Shown: positions 51,546 through 62,133, counted from the first letter of the stretch. The stretch is 64,000 nt of DNA from Pseudomonas graminis (GCF_001705435.1 NZ_MDEN01000062.1:248001-312000); one strand, 5' to 3'. Made by a program: numbers and translations. Notes: generated by a model not told the origin, from the sequence alone.

Positions 51546-54248
51546 TCAGTCATCCACCCCGCGGCCGTCGCGCTCCGCAGAGGGCGAGGGGGGTGACGCC
51601 GCGAGTATGTCGCTGACCTTCCGCGTGAAGCTGTCCATGCCGAAGGGCTTGAGCAGCACGGCCATTCCGGCTTCGAGCTGGTCACCGCCCACCGCCGAAT
51701 TTTCCGCGTAGCCGGTGACAAACAGCACATTCAGCGAAGGCAGCAGCGCACGGGCGGCATCGGCGACCTGCCGGCCATTCATGCCGCCGGGCAGCCCGAC
51801 ATCGGTCACCAGCAGATCGATCGAGGTCATCGACCGCAGCATCTGCAGGCCCGACGGTCCGTCCATGGCTTCGGTGACGGCATAACCGCGCTCGCGCAGG
51901 GCGTCGCACATCAGCATCCGCACGTGGGGTTCGTCGTCAATCACCAGAACGGATTCGCCACTGCTGCGGTTCTGGGGTGCGCTGCGGGCTGGGGCCAAAT
52001 GGCTGTCTCCCAGGTAACGCGGCAAATACAGCGAAACCGTCGTGCCTGCGCCGTGGGTGGAACGCGCCTGAATCGTCCCGCCGGACTGGTGCACGAAGCC
52101 GTGAATCATTGACAGCCCCAGGCCCGTGCCCTGGCCGATGGGTTTGGTGGTGAAGAACGGGTCGAAAATCCGATCGAGAATCTCCGGGGCGATACCTATG
52201 CCGGTGTCGCTGACACTGATTTCCACGAAGTCGCCTTCGGGCAGCTGCGCGGCCACTCCCGCGGCGCTGTCTGAGGAGACGTTGCGGGTCTGCACCGTGA
52301 GTTCGCCGCCTTCCGGCATGGCGTCGCGGGCGTTGAGGGTGAGGTTGACCAGCGCGCTTTCCAGCTGCGGCGCGTCGATCTTGCTCAGCCACAGGTCACC
52401 GCTGGCGATCGTCCGCGTGCCGATGGAGGGGCCGAGGGTCGAAGAGATCAGCTGACCCATCCCCGCCACCAGGCGGTTGACGTCGGTCGGCTTGGGGTCG
52501 AGTGTCTGGCGACGGGAAAACGCCAGCAGCCGCTGGGTGAGCTGGGCGGCGCGATTGGCCGAGTCATGGGCCGCGCTGACGTAGCGGTCCAGGCCGTCCA
52601 CCCGGCCGTTGGCGATGCGCCGCTCGATCATTTCCAGGCTGCCGAGAATCCCGGCGAGCAAGTTGTTGAAGTCGTGGGCGATGCCGCCGGTGAGTTGTCC
52701 CACGGCTTCCATCTTCTGCGCCTGGCGCAGGGCCGAGTGGGCTTCAGACAACTCCCGGGTACGGGCCAGCACCCGCTGTTCGAGGGTTTCGTTGGCGCTG
52801 TGCACCTGCTGGAACAGCGTCGCGTTATCGATGGCGATGGCGGCCTGAGCGGCGAGCGCCGACATCAGTGCTTCGTGACGCGCGCTGAACTGCGCCGGCT
52901 CCGAGTGCCCGTAGAACAGTCCGCCGAGCACCTCCCCCGAGCGCGACACCACCGAGACTGCCAGGTAGCTTCGCACCGGCGCATGGCCGGCCGGCAAGCC
53001 GAAATGCGGCGTGATGCCGCCATAGCGTGGGTCCGGCAAAATATCGTCGGAGCGCATCACGCCCTCGGTGAGGAACGCCGGCGCGAACACCGGGCTCGCC
53101 CGCGGGCCTGGCAACCGGGCCAATTCCGTGGGCGGCGCGCCAGACAGCGTAAAGAGATCGAAGTGATCGCCTGCAACGTTGTGAAAGTAGCCGCCGATGT
53201 GTGCGCCGGTCATCTCTCGTCCGGCATCGGTCACGGTCTGTACCAGTCGTTTGAGGTCCAGGTCGAGGGCCAGCTCGGCGTTCACCCGATTCAGTGTCTC
53301 CAGCGTGCGGGTCTCCTCGCGCAGTGCCGCTTCACTGGCCTCCAGCGCCGCCCGGGAGATATGCGCCTCGGTGACGTCGTGGCCTTCGCAGAAAATACCC
53401 GTCACCTGGCCGGCATCATCGAGCAGCGGCTCATAGATAAAATCCAGGTAGCGCACTTCGCACGGGGCGTCCGGGTGACTGAGCTGGATCGGGGTGTGTT
53501 GCTGAACCAGGCGCTCGCCGGTGCGGTAGACCCCGTCCAGCCACTCATAAAAGCCCTGGCCTGCGAGCTCCGGGAATGCCTCGTAGATGGTTTTGCCGAC
53601 GTAATCGCGCTCGCCGAACAGCCGGGTGTAGGACTGGTTGACGAATTCGAAGCGGTGCTCGGGGCCATGGAGCACCGTGATGAAGCCGGGCGCCTGCTCG
53701 AACATCTTGCGTTGACGGACGAGTTGGTCCGTACGGCGACGCTCGGCGAGAATCCGGTCAGTGACCTCGTGGCCCTGATTGAGGATGCCCGCGATGCGCC
53801 CGTTTTCCCCGCGGATCGGCGTGAAACTGTAGTTCCACCACGTCTCCACCAGGCTCCCGCCACGCTCCATCATCAACCGCTGGTCGAACGCCGAAAATCC
53901 CTCGGCATCCCGGACGGCGGCTTCGAGCTGCGGCCCGACGACGTCCCAGATAATCGGCCAGACCTCCCGCGCCGGGTGGCCCAGTACCGCCGGGTGACGA
54001 TCCGCCGGGATCGGTGCCCAGGCGTCGTTGTACAGCAGGCAGAAGTCTTCGCCCCAGTAGATCGCGGTCGGGAAGCTGGAGTGCAGGCAGATGCTGATGG
54101 CCGAGCGCAGAGACTGCGGCCACGCTGCCGGATCCCCCAGTGACGTCGACGCCCAGTCGAAATCCCGGATCAACTGCCCCATCTCACCCCCGCCCAGCAG
54201 GAAATCCAGCGGGCCAATTTGTACGTTGTCCGACTTCATGGGCGACAT
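51546..54248 (-). CDS. PAS-GAF hybrid histidine kinase with receiver domain
   Basis: This 900-aa cytoplasmic protein has PAS domains at about 20-165 and 175-300 and a GAF domain at about 320-485 ([27 protein letters not shown]). A coiled coil leads to the HisKA box with phospho-accepting H in [13 protein letters not shown] (about 525). The HATPase domain has [14 protein letters not shown] and [16 protein letters not shown]. The C-terminal receiver has [15 protein letters not shown] with the acceptor D at about 813. Full-length ATG at 54248. No membrane segment is seen, so it should sense cytosolic signals. It is divergent from the CheB-CheR gene. Confidence 0.93.
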   Translation of the reverse strand: MSPMKSDNVQIGPLDFLLGGGEMGQLIRDFDWASTSLGDPAAWPQSLRSAISICLHSSFPTAIYWGEDFCLLYNDAWAPIPADRHPAVLGHPAREVWPIIWDVVGPQLEAAVRDAEGFSAFDQRLMMERGGSLVETWWNYSFTPIRGENGRIAGILNQGHEVTDRILAERRRTDQLVRQRKMFEQAPGFITVLHGPEHRFEFVNQSYTRLFGERDYVGKTIYEAFPELAGQGFYEWLDGVYRTGERLVQQHTPIQLSHPDAPCEVRYLDFIYEPLLDDAGQVTGIFCEGHDVTEAHISRAALEASEAALREETRTLETLNRVNAELALDLDLKRLVQTVTDAGREMTGAHIGGYFHNVAGDHFDLFTLSGAPPTELARLPGPRASPVFAPAFLTEGVMRSDDILPDPRYGGITPHFGLPAGHAPVRSYLAVSVVSRSGEVLGGLFYGHSEPAQFSARHEALMSALAAQAAIAIDNATLFQQVHSANETLEQRVLARTRELSEAHSALRQAQKMEAVGQLTGGIAHDFNNLLAGILGSLEMIERRIANGRVDGLDRYVSAAHDSANRAAQLTQRLLAFSRRQTLDPKPTDVNRLVAGMGQLISSTLGPSIGTRTIASGDLWLSKIDAPQLESALVNLTLNARDAMPEGGELTVQTRNVSSDSAAGVAAQLPEGDFVEISVSDTGIGIAPEILDRIFDPFFTTKPIGQGTGLGLSMIHGFVHQSGGTIQARSTHGAGTTVSLYLPRYLGDSHLAPARSAPQNRSSGESVLVIDDEPHVRMLMCDALRERGYAVTEAMDGPSGLQMLRSMTSIDLLVTDVGLPGGMNGRQVADAARALLPSLNVLFVTGYAENSAVGGDQLEAGMAVLLKPFGMDSFTRKVSDILAASPPSPSAERDGRGVDD

Positions 54249-54532
54249 CTCGACACAGTGGTTCAGAGAAAGGGATGGACTGGGGGCGCGGGAAGAGATT
54301 TCCGCTTCTGGATGAACGGCATTGACGCGCGACGCTGTGACCCGGCATACGTAGAGTATGGCACAGCGCTATCAGGGACAGGCCGGGCGTTAGTGTGACA
54401 TTAATGCAGGCGCCTGTCTGGCGTGTTGACCCGTCGGGGAGACTCATCGGCGAGGCCTGGCGGCCTATCCGCCATTGCCCGGCCGGCCGGCAGCGGGCAT
54501 CATCCGCGTCCATTTGCCACATGAGGGATCCC

Positions 54533-57436
54533 GTGTCCGACATCGCGCAGCACCACCGCCCCCAGGGCCGACTGCTCGTCGGCCTTGGCGCGTCCGCGGG
54601 CGGTCTGGAAGTGCTGCAGCGCTTCCTGAGCCTGATGCCGAGCGATTCGGGCATGAGCTTTCTGGTGATCCAGCACCTTGCACCGACCACGCCCAGCCTG
54701 CTCACCGAAATCCTCGCCCGTTCGACCGGCATGAGGGTCGTCGAGGCCACCCATGGCGCGCCGCTCGACGCCGACACCGTGTATGTGATCCCGCCGCACT
54801 TTGGCTTGAGCGTGACGGCCGACACGCTGGTCCTGACCCGCTACGAGGGCGAGCGCGGTCACCCTCTGCCCATCGACGCCTGCTTCGCCTCAATGGCCGA
54901 GCACCATGGGACGAGGGCGGTCGGCGTGATTCTGTCCGGTACCGGTGCGGACGGCACCGCCGGCTGCCGGGCGATCCTCGATCACGGCGGCAGAACCCTG
55001 GTGCAGTGGCCGGAGGAGGCGACCTACAGCGGCATGCCCGACAGCGCGATCCAGGCGGGCAACGCCAGTCATGTGATGAGCGTGGAGCAAATGCCCGGCG
55101 TACTGACCGGCAGCACGGACCCGGACGGCCCGGCACCGTCGACGACGCAGGGCGACGCCATCGAGCAGATTCTGCTGCACCTGCGCACCATGACCGGCCA
55201 TGACTTCACCCAGTACAAGAAGAGCACCATCGCGCGGCGCATCGAGCGACGGCTGCAGATCATGAACCTCGCTAGTCAGGACGACTACCTGCGGCTGCTG
55301 CAGGGCTCGGCGGAGGAATGCAAGTTGCTGTTCAGCGAGTTGCTGATCAACGTCACCCAGTTCTTTCGTGACCCGGCCGCGTTCACGGTCATGCAGCGGC
55401 AGATCCTCCAGCCGATGATCGACGCCAAGGCTGGCGATGAGCCGCTGCGGGTGTGGATTGCCGGTTGCGCCACGGGTGAAGAGGCCTACTCGGTGGCCAT
55501 CGTTCTGCACGAGCTCCTGCATCCGCAGGGTCAGGCTGCCGGCGTGGCGCCGGGCATTCAGGTGTTCGCCACCGACCTGGACGCCGATGCCATCAGCACC
55601 GCCCGCGCCGGGTTCTACCCGCTTTCCGTCGCCCGTGACGTCGGCGCCGAGCGCCTGGAGCGCTATTTCAGTCGCGTCGAAGGCGGTTACCGGGTGAAGA
55701 AGGAAATCCGCGAGATGATCGTGTTCGCGGTGCAGAACGTGATCAAGGATCCGCCCTTCACCCGTATCGATCTGCTGTGCTGCCGCAACCTGATGATCTA
55801 CCTGGGGCATGCGCTGCAGAACCGCCTGATCCCGACCTTTCATTACGCGCTCAAGCCTGACGGCGTGCTGTTTCTCTCGCCTTCCGAGAGCATCGGCGGG
55901 CATGCCACACTGTTCACGCCGTTGCAGCGCAAATGGAAGTTCTACCGGGCCGTGAAGACCCGAACCCCTAAATCCATGCCGATGGACAGCACGCTGTCGT
56001 GGCTGCCCAGCCCCATCAGCCGACCCCCGGACCGCCCCGCGACCATGACCAAGGAAACCAACATTGCCGAACTGACCCGTCGGGCGCTGCTGCAGGACTT
56101 TGGCCCTGCCTCGGTGGTCACTGATCTGACCGGCAACATTCTGTATGTCCACGGCGACACCGGCCGCTACCTGCGCCCTGCGCCGGGGCAACCCAGCCTC
56201 AACGTCGTCGAAATGGCCCGCGAAGGCCTGCAGCTGGACCTGCGCAGTGCGGTGCAGCGTGCCGCCCTCAGCGCCGAGCCGACTGCCACCCGGCCGCTGC
56301 CGGTCAGCGGTGACGGCGCGACGCGCTGGGTCAGCCTCAGCGTGCGCCGGATGGGCAACACGGCTCAGGGCGAGCAGTTGCTCCTGATCACGTTCCAGGA
56401 ACCGGCCAGCGGCGCGGACATTCCGCCCGACGCGGTACCGGATACCGCCGCACATCTGGCGCCCGATCGGGTCAGGCTGCTGGAGCACGACCTGGCGTAC
56501 ACGCGGGAGAACCTGCAGGCGACCATTGATGAGTTGCAGCACCTGAACGAGGAGCTGGGCGCGGCCAACGAAGAGATGCAATCGACCAACGAAGAATTGC
56601 AGTCGTCCAACGAGGAGCTGGAAACCTCCCGTGAAGAGCTGCAATCGGTCAACGAGGAGCTGGTCACGGTCAATGCCGAGCTGCAAACGAAGATCGAACA
56701 GCTCGGCGACATGCAAAATGACATGAAGAACCTCCTCGACAGCATCAATATCGGGACTATATTTCTTGACACAAAGCTGATCATTCGCCGCTTCACGCGC
56801 GACGCCGTGAAGATCTACCGCCTGATCCCCAAGGATGTGGGGCGGCCACTGGCCGATATCTCTTCGTACATTCACTCCATGGACCTGCTGGTCCCCGCAC
56901 AGGAGGTGCTCGACATGTTGATCCCGCAAGAGATCGAACTGTGCACTGTGTCGGGCAACTGGTTCCTGGCGCGGCTGGCACCGTACCGCACGCTGGACAA
57001 CGTCATTCACGGCGTGGTCATGACCTTTCACGACATCAACAGCCGCATCGCCAACCAGAAGGCCGTGCAGGCGGCGCGCGAGTTGGCCGAAGCCATCGTC
57101 GACACGGTCATCGAGCCGCTGCTGGTGCTGGACGAAGACCTGTGCGTCGTGTCCGCCAGTCGGTCCTACTACCGCACCTTTCCGACGACCGAGCCGCTGA
57201 CCACCGGTCGCACACTCTTTGAACTCAACAACCGCCTGTGGGACATCCCGGCGCTGCGGCAAAAGCTCGGCACCCTGCTGGAGAACGACACCAGTTTCGA
57301 CGGCTTCGTCGTGGAACATGAACTGACCGATGCAGGCCCGCGGGCGATCACCCTGAACGCCCGTCGGGTGGTGGGAGACGCGACGCGGCCGCACCTGATT
57401 CTTCTGGCGATGCAGCCTGACACTTCACACGCCTGA
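54533..57436 (+). CDS. CheB-CheR-PAS fusion protein
   Basis: The GTG at 54533 was chosen because GAGGGA lies 5-6 bases upstream; the frame is open to 54395 with an ATG at 54521. The 967-aa product has a CheB methylesterase domain without receiver (LGASAGGLEVL, IQHLAP, LSGTGADGTAG; residues about 14-190). Next is a CheR methyltransferase (FRDPAAF, WIAGCATGEEAYS and CCRNLMIYL; about 200-475). A long coiled coil of NEELQSSNEELETS-type repeats precedes two PAS domains. It should combine receptor methylation-type activities with PAS sensing. It is upstream of a PAS-GGDEF-EAL gene by 14 bases. Confidence 0.93.
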   Translation: MSDIAQHHRPQGRLLVGLGASAGGLEVLQRFLSLMPSDSGMSFLVIQHLAPTTPSLLTEILARSTGMRVVEATHGAPLDADTVYVIPPHFGLSVTADTLVLTRYEGERGHPLPIDACFASMAEHHGTRAVGVILSGTGADGTAGCRAILDHGGRTLVQWPEEATYSGMPDSAIQAGNASHVMSVEQMPGVLTGSTDPDGPAPSTTQGDAIEQILLHLRTMTGHDFTQYKKSTIARRIERRLQIMNLASQDDYLRLLQGSAEECKLLFSELLINVTQFFRDPAAFTVMQRQILQPMIDAKAGDEPLRVWIAGCATGEEAYSVAIVLHELLHPQGQAAGVAPGIQVFATDLDADAISTARAGFYPLSVARDVGAERLERYFSRVEGGYRVKKEIREMIVFAVQNVIKDPPFTRIDLLCCRNLMIYLGHALQNRLIPTFHYALKPDGVLFLSPSESIGGHATLFTPLQRKWKFYRAVKTRTPKSMPMDSTLSWLPSPISRPPDRPATMTKETNIAELTRRALLQDFGPASVVTDLTGNILYVHGDTGRYLRPAPGQPSLNVVEMAREGLQLDLRSAVQRAALSAEPTATRPLPVSGDGATRWVSLSVRRMGNTAQGEQLLLITFQEPASGADIPPDAVPDTAAHLAPDRVRLLEHDLAYTRENLQATIDELQHLNEELGAANEEMQSTNEELQSSNEELETSREELQSVNEELVTVNAELQTKIEQLGDMQNDMKNLLDSINIGTIFLDTKLIIRRFTRDAVKIYRLIPKDVGRPLADISSYIHSMDLLVPAQEVLDMLIPQEIELCTVSGNWFLARLAPYRTLDNVIHGVVMTFHDINSRIANQKAVQAARELAEAIVDTVIEPLLVLDEDLCVVSASRSYYRTFPTTEPLTTGRTLFELNNRLWDIPALRQKLGTLLENDTSFDGFVVEHELTDAGPRAITLNARRVVGDATRPHLILLAMQPDTSHA

Positions 57437-57450
57437 GGTGCGGGACGACC

Positions 57451-59706
57451 ATGAAAACCCCGCCTTTCGAGCCCCATATCGTTCATCCGGCGAACCCTCC
57501 CGACATCCCGGACCCGGACGACAACGCCCGGCTGCTGCATGACCTGCAATTGCACCAGGCCGAGTTGCAGATGCAGAACGAGGAACTGCGCGTTGCCCAG
57601 TCCGCACTGGAGGCCTCCCGCGACCTCTACCTGGATTTGTACGAAAACGCGCCGGTGGGTTACCTCACGCTGACGCGCCAAGGGGTCATTGAAGCCGTCA
57701 ACCGCACCGGCGAGACGCTGCTGACCTACCCGCGCCACCGCCTGTTGCAACGGCGCTTTGCCGGCCGCGTCGTCAGCCGGGACCGCGACCACTGGCAGCA
57801 GGTATTCGCCCGAGTCTGTCGCACCGGGCAAGCGGAGGAGTGCGATCTCAGCCTGGAGCGCACCGACGGCACGCACTGGCAGGCCCGGCTGAACTGCGTG
57901 CGCCACGGCGGCGAGACGAGCGGCATCCGTGTGACCCTGACCGACCTCACCGCGCGCCGGCAGATCGAACATCGCCTCAACCTCGCTGCCAGCGTATTCA
58001 CCCACGCGCGGGAGGGCATCATGATCACTGACCCGACCGGCGCGATCATCGAGGTCAACGACGCGTTCACCACCATCACCGGCTACGAACGCGATGAGTC
58101 GACGGGCAAGAACCCGCGCTTTCTTGCCTCTGGCATGACCCCGCGTGCCGAGTACGTCAGCCTCTGGCGCAGCCTGCTGACCGAGCATTACTGGCAGGGC
58201 GACTTGTGGAACCGCCGGCGCGACGGCTCGGCCTATGCCGCGCGACAGACCATTACCGCCATCGTCGACGCCCACGGCGTCACCCAGCATTACGTCTCGC
58301 TGTTCACCGACGTCACCGAACTGCACAGCTACCAGCGGCAGCTGGAATACGTGGCCCACTACGACCCGCTGACCCACTTGCCCAACCGCGTTCTGCTCGC
58401 CTCGCGCATGCAACAGGCGATGGCCGATGCCTTGGGCAACGGCACCCGGCTGGCATTGGGTTACCTGGACCTGGACGGCTTCAAGGCGATCAATGACCTG
58501 CACGGCCATGACGTGGGGGACCGGGTACTGTCCAGCGTGTCCCGGCGCATGCAGAACGTCCTGAACGAGGCCTGCACGCTGGCGCGTCTGGGGGGAGACG
58601 AATTTGTGGCGCTGATCGTCGATCTTGACCAGCTCTGCGACAGCGCGCCGATCCTTGAACGTCTGCTCACGGCCGCCAGCGAGGTGGTGCAGGTGGGCGC
58701 GCTGAACCTGACGCTGTCGGCGAGCATCGGCGTCAGTTACTACCCGCAGGATAACGAGATCAGCGCCGATCAACTGCTGCGCCAGGCCGATCAGGCGATG
58801 TACCAGGCGAAACTCGAGGGCAAGAACCGTTTCCACGTGTTCGATGCGCAGCATGACCAGGAGATGCGTGGGCACAACGCGCGTCTGGACCGTATCGATC
58901 AGGCCATTCGCGAGGGGGAACTGCGCCTGTATTTTCAGCCCAAGGTCAACCTGCGCACGGGCGCGGTCGTCGGTGCGGAAGCCCTGCTGCGCTGGGAGCA
59001 TCCGGAGCGCGGATTGCTGTTGCCGGGCAGTTTTCTGCCGCTGATCGAAAGCAGCTCACTGGCGGAGGTGGTGGGTGAGTGGGTGCTCGAAAGTGCCTTG
59101 AGCCAGATCGAGCGCTGGCAACGGGAAGGGCTGCATCTGGCGGTGAGCATCAATGTCGGCGCACGGCAACTTCAGCACCCTGATTTTGTGGCGAACCTGA
59201 CCGAGCGACTCGCAGCACACCCTGATGTCGGGCCGGAAATGCTGATGATCGAGATCCTCGAAACCAGCGCGCTGGAAGACGTCGAAGGCGTCTCGCGCAC
59301 GTTGCGTGCGTGCGAGCAACTGGGCGTGCGCTTTGCCTTGGACGATTTCGGCACAGGGTATTCGTCCCTCAGCTACTTGAAGCGCTTGCCGGTGGCGCAA
59401 CTGAAGATCGATCAGACGTTCATTCACGGCATGCTCGACGCCCCCGGCGATATCTCGATCCTGCAGGCGATACTGGGGCTGGCCAGCGCGTTCGGTCGCG
59501 AAGTCATCGCCGAGGGCGTCAACAGCCCCGCCCAGGCGTCACGCCTGTTGCAGCTCGGTTGTGAGATCGGCCAGGGTTTCGGCATCGCCGAGCCAATGCC
59601 GGCGACGTTGATTCGCGGCTGGATCGACGCCTGGATGGCTGACCCGCTCATGCCACATTTACAGATCGGTGACTCCGTTGGGCCCGGACACCGACCGCTT
59701 CCGTAG
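57451..59706 (+). CDS. PAS-PAS-GGDEF-EAL cyclic-di-GMP protein
   Basis: This 751-aa protein has a short N-terminal helix (LHDLQLHQAELQMQNEEL), PAS domains at about 55-165 and 180-295 and a GGDEF domain with RLGGDEFVAL at about 378 (active-site motif intact). The EAL domain has GAEALLRWEHP at about 508, plus DDFGTGYSSLSYLKRLP and EGVNSPAQASRL. Both diguanylate cyclase and phosphodiesterase motifs look complete. It is 14 bases from the CheB-CheR gene, so it is probably co-transcribed and part of the same signalling unit. Its 3' end overlaps the convergent PAP2 gene by 48 bases. Confidence 0.94.
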   Translation: MKTPPFEPHIVHPANPPDIPDPDDNARLLHDLQLHQAELQMQNEELRVAQSALEASRDLYLDLYENAPVGYLTLTRQGVIEAVNRTGETLLTYPRHRLLQRRFAGRVVSRDRDHWQQVFARVCRTGQAEECDLSLERTDGTHWQARLNCVRHGGETSGIRVTLTDLTARRQIEHRLNLAASVFTHAREGIMITDPTGAIIEVNDAFTTITGYERDESTGKNPRFLASGMTPRAEYVSLWRSLLTEHYWQGDLWNRRRDGSAYAARQTITAIVDAHGVTQHYVSLFTDVTELHSYQRQLEYVAHYDPLTHLPNRVLLASRMQQAMADALGNGTRLALGYLDLDGFKAINDLHGHDVGDRVLSSVSRRMQNVLNEACTLARLGGDEFVALIVDLDQLCDSAPILERLLTAASEVVQVGALNLTLSASIGVSYYPQDNEISADQLLRQADQAMYQAKLEGKNRFHVFDAQHDQEMRGHNARLDRIDQAIREGELRLYFQPKVNLRTGAVVGAEALLRWEHPERGLLLPGSFLPLIESSSLAEVVGEWVLESALSQIERWQREGLHLAVSINVGARQLQHPDFVANLTERLAAHPDVGPEMLMIEILETSALEDVEGVSRTLRACEQLGVRFALDDFGTGYSSLSYLKRLPVAQLKIDQTFIHGMLDAPGDISILQAILGLASAFGREVIAEGVNSPAQASRLLQLGCEIGQGFGIAEPMPATLIRGWIDAWMADPLMPHLQIGDSVGPGHRPLP

Positions 59707-60501
59707 CGCGGGACTGGCCTCCTCGACGGGCCCAGGGGCAAGCTGTCGCCAGCCGTAGAAGGCGAGGGCAGTGAGCAGCGCACCGATCCACACGATCACC
59801 CCGGCCCAGAACGTGTGCGACATGAAATGCCAGCCTTGCAGGACGCGCGTGGTGCCGTAGATCGCCCCCAGAATCATTGAGGCATACAGGATCGCGCGGG
59901 CGTGGCGCCATTGATACCGGCGCGCGACGAAGTACAGCGCGACCATGGTGAAGCCGCCGGAGGCATGCCCACCCGGCCAGCAGCGACCGGCGCCGGCTTC
60001 ATGGAACAGGCTGAAATTCTCGAACCACTCCTTCTTCTCCATCGTCCCGCCGTACAGCGTCGTTTCGACCGGGCAGTAGATGCTGGTGTGGCTTTTGAAG
60101 AAGTGGATCATGCCGGTGGTCACGGCGAACGAGACAACGATGAACAGGAAGTCCCGCCGGTGGCGGGCGGTGAAGCGCAGCAGCGGGGCGATGCGCAACC
60201 TCTCCAGCGACCTGATAAGCCGGTCGTGTCGCCCCGGTTTCAACAGCGGCCAGAGGAATGACAGGAGCGAGCCGATGATCGCGGCTTCCCCCGTGAGGTC
60301 GGGAATGATCCGCGGCCAGCGGTGGGTCAGGTTTTCAAACAGGCGATTGTGGCCAAACGGGAATTCGTGATTCGGGCCATACAGCCAGTTGCTGATGACC
60401 TCGTCCAGCGAAGTCAGGTCGAAGACCACGAATATCGCCAGGGCAATGGCGATCGGTAAACCCAGGTTCCAGGCATAAAATCGTGATCGTTGGTTTCGCA
60501 C
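59659..60501 (-). CDS. PAP2 superfamily membrane phosphatase
   Basis: This 280-aa protein starts at a GTG at 60501. Six hydrophobic segments are visible. The phosphatase motifs are K-x(6)-C-P-like (KSHTSIYCPVE), WPGGHASGG with the catalytic-type H, and RVLQGWHFMSHTF. It resembles lipid A or undecaprenyl-phosphate type phosphatases. The location in a block with an ais-like gene and arn genes suggests lipid A modification, but the substrate is inferred. Its 3' end overlaps the convergent PAS-GGDEF-EAL gene by 48 bases. Confidence 0.86.
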   Translation of the reverse strand: MRNQRSRFYAWNLGLPIAIALAIFVVFDLTSLDEVISNWLYGPNHEFPFGHNRLFENLTHRWPRIIPDLTGEAAIIGSLLSFLWPLLKPGRHDRLIRSLERLRIAPLLRFTARHRRDFLFIVVSFAVTTGMIHFFKSHTSIYCPVETTLYGGTMEKKEWFENFSLFHEAGAGRCWPGGHASGGFTMVALYFVARRYQWRHARAILYASMILGAIYGTTRVLQGWHFMSHTFWAGVIVWIGALLTALAFYGWRQLAPGPVEEASPALRKRSVSGPNGVTDL

Positions 60502-60850
60502 GCTGAGTGTCCCGATAAGTGGGGTTCATAACTTCGCCGGGAAATAAGTCGGCGCTGACGGAAGTTACGGGTGACCGAGTCAGCTCGCGGTGAAGACGAT
60601 GTGAAAACGGCGTTGATATATACGGCGTGCTGAGGGTTTTAATCACAAGATGACGCTGTGGGTATGAAACGTCGTACCCCATGATCGTTTAGTCGCGCGT
60701 CTTGTTCTCCTGTTGAAAGTGGTCACGCTTGATCATCACTGTATTTTTCACGAGCCCTTAACCAAATAACCATGCATCCCTGTTTACGCTCCTTGCCATT
60801 CAATGACGCAGATTTCCATCTGCCATGGACTGAACAGTCGGAGCAACACG
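60502..60850. promoter_or_regulatory. Divergent promoter region, PAP2 and ais-like genes
   Basis: About 350 bases between two divergent envelope genes. It contains a GGGTA/TACCC short hairpin near 60659-60678 and an AT-rich segment with TTAACCAAATAACC (60758-60771). It may hold regulator sites of the PmrA/PhoP kind, but I cannot match a consensus with confidence. GGAGC lies before the ais-like ATG. Confidence 0.35.
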
Positions 60851-61546
60851 ATGCGCGAACACGTCAATGTACCGCCCGCACTGGTAGCGGGTAAGTTATT
60901 CAACAGCGCCAGTAAATTCCGTGTACTGCTGACCGCCTCGGGTATCGTCGTGTCGCTGCTGCTGTTAACGGGGTATACCTGTTGGTCCCGTTCGCCGATT
61001 GACCTCGTCAGGGGGCAAAACATGAGCAGGGCGGGTCTTTACGAGAGCTGGAAGAAAGGCCAAGTGGTGGTGCTGGTGCGCCACGGGGAGCGCTGCGATC
61101 GGTCGGATAATGAGTGCCTGGGTCCAAAGGACGGCATCACCCGCAACGGCAGCCAAGTGTCTGCCCAGGTGGGACGTTCGCTCAGTCAGCTGGGGTTAGC
61201 GCGGACCGATATCCTCGCCAGCCCGTCCACACGCACGGCGCAGACCGCCCAATCCCTGTTTGGCCATCCGGTGGCATCCCAGGACTGGTTGGTTGATTGC
61301 GAGAACATGAACCTCGGCCGGGTCATGGCGCACAAGGCGATCAACCGGAATCTGGTCCTGGTGACCCACAGCGAATGCATCGGTCAGCTGGAAAGTCAGC
61401 AGGGTTATCCCAGTGCCGAAACCAGCGAATACGACGGGGCGGTATTTATCTCGCTGGACAAGCGCAACAGGCCAGTGATCAGGGGCGTCATCAATCCACA
61501 AGACTGGAAGCAACTGGAGAGGGAGGGGGTGACTGAAACAACATAA
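60851..61546 (+). CDS. Ais/PmrG-like histidine phosphatase, membrane-anchored
   Basis: The ATG at 60851 has GGAGC upstream; the frame is open from 60803. The 231-aa product has an N-terminal transmembrane anchor (about residues 29-48). A periplasmic histidine phosphatase domain follows: VVLVRHGERCD with the phospho-acceptor H, SPSTRTAQTAQSLFG and VTHSECIG with the second H. This matches Ais/PmrG, which removes phosphate from the heptose II of LPS core and is often controlled with lipid A modification genes. The nearby arn operon fits that role. Confidence 0.82.
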   Translation: MREHVNVPPALVAGKLFNSASKFRVLLTASGIVVSLLLLTGYTCWSRSPIDLVRGQNMSRAGLYESWKKGQVVVLVRHGERCDRSDNECLGPKDGITRNGSQVSAQVGRSLSQLGLARTDILASPSTRTAQTAQSLFGHPVASQDWLVDCENMNLGRVMAHKAINRNLVLVTHSECIGQLESQQGYPSAETSEYDGAVFISLDKRNRPVIRGVINPQDWKQLEREGVTETT

Positions 61547-61559
61547 GGTATTGAGTGGC

Positions 61560-61853
61560 TTACTTGCACAGTTGATAGCCGACGCCATACACCGTATGAA
61601 CCAGAGGATAAGCAAAACCGTCATCGACAACTTTTCTGATTTGATGGACGCGGGTGCCGAGGCCGGTGCTCTTGTCAGTACCTTGTTCGCCCCAGAGCAT
61701 TTTGGCGATCTCTTCCTTGCTGACAATAGCGGGACTTCTTAGCATCAGCAGCGCCAGGATTCCGATGTTGGTCGGGTTGAGTTTCAAGTGTTTGTCGGCG
61801 CGGAAGGCCCTGTATTTTCCGGTGTCCAGCACCAGATCTTCAACAACCAGCAT
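61560..61853 (-). CDS. Receiver-less OmpR/PhoB-type winged-helix regulator
   Basis: The ATG at 61853 gives 97 aa: MLVVEDLVLDTGKYRAFRA is the entry strand of a Trans_reg_C domain, then LNPTNIGILALLMLRSP, SKEEIAKMLWGEQGTD and the recognition helix/wing RVHQIRKVVDDG and VHTVYGVGYQL. The normal N-terminal receiver domain is absent, and upstream sequence is not homologous to one. The gene converges on the ais-like gene. It could be a small DNA-binding regulator of envelope genes or a remnant of a response regulator. Confidence 0.72.
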   Translation of the reverse strand: MLVVEDLVLDTGKYRAFRADKHLKLNPTNIGILALLMLRSPAIVSKEEIAKMLWGEQGTDKSTGLGTRVHQIRKVVDDGFAYPLVHTVYGVGYQLCK

Positions 61854-61957
61854 CGTAATGATTCCACCCTCGCGACAGTGACGGGATAGTAGGGCCGCGA
61901 TTGTCAAAAATTGGTTTGAGGGGTGTGAAGAACTCGTGGGGCTGACGCCGGGCCCTT

Positions 61958-62125
61958 ATTGTGGGACCGGCTGCAGCCGGGAAGGCGTCAGGCGTCACAC
62001 CGCGAAATTGATGTCGTACACATTGGCCTCTTCCCGGCTGAAGCCGGTCCTACTAAAAAGCATCGACTGCATCCAGCGGGGCCGGCGCCGATCCCAATTG
62101 TGGGACCGGCTTTAGCCGGGAAGGG
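61958..62125. repeat. Three REP elements (Pseudomonas type)
   Basis: TGTGGGACCGGCTGCAGCCG at 61960 and a near-identical copy at 62099 are in direct orientation. A third, TCTTCCCGGCTGAAGCCGGT at 62029-62053, is inverted. Each contains the GGCT-GCAGCC-like palindrome. They are typical intergenic REP repeats, here at the 3' end of the arn-ugd operon, where they may act in mRNA stability or as termination-associated repeats. Confidence 0.85.
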
Positions 62126-62133
62126 GTCGGCTG

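Noticed and set aside
54890..57394. 834-codon minus-strand frame opposite the CheB-CheR gene
   Set aside because: The plus strand carries clear CheB, CheR and PAS motifs; the antisense product is low-complexity and domain-free, as expected from high GC third positions.
57169..59001. 610-codon minus-strand frame opposite the GGDEF-EAL gene
   Set aside because: Antisense shadow; the plus strand has intact GGDEF and EAL motifs.
61958..62125. CRISPR-like repeat array
   Set aside because: The three repeats are palindromic REP elements in mixed orientation with unequal spacing and no cas genes.
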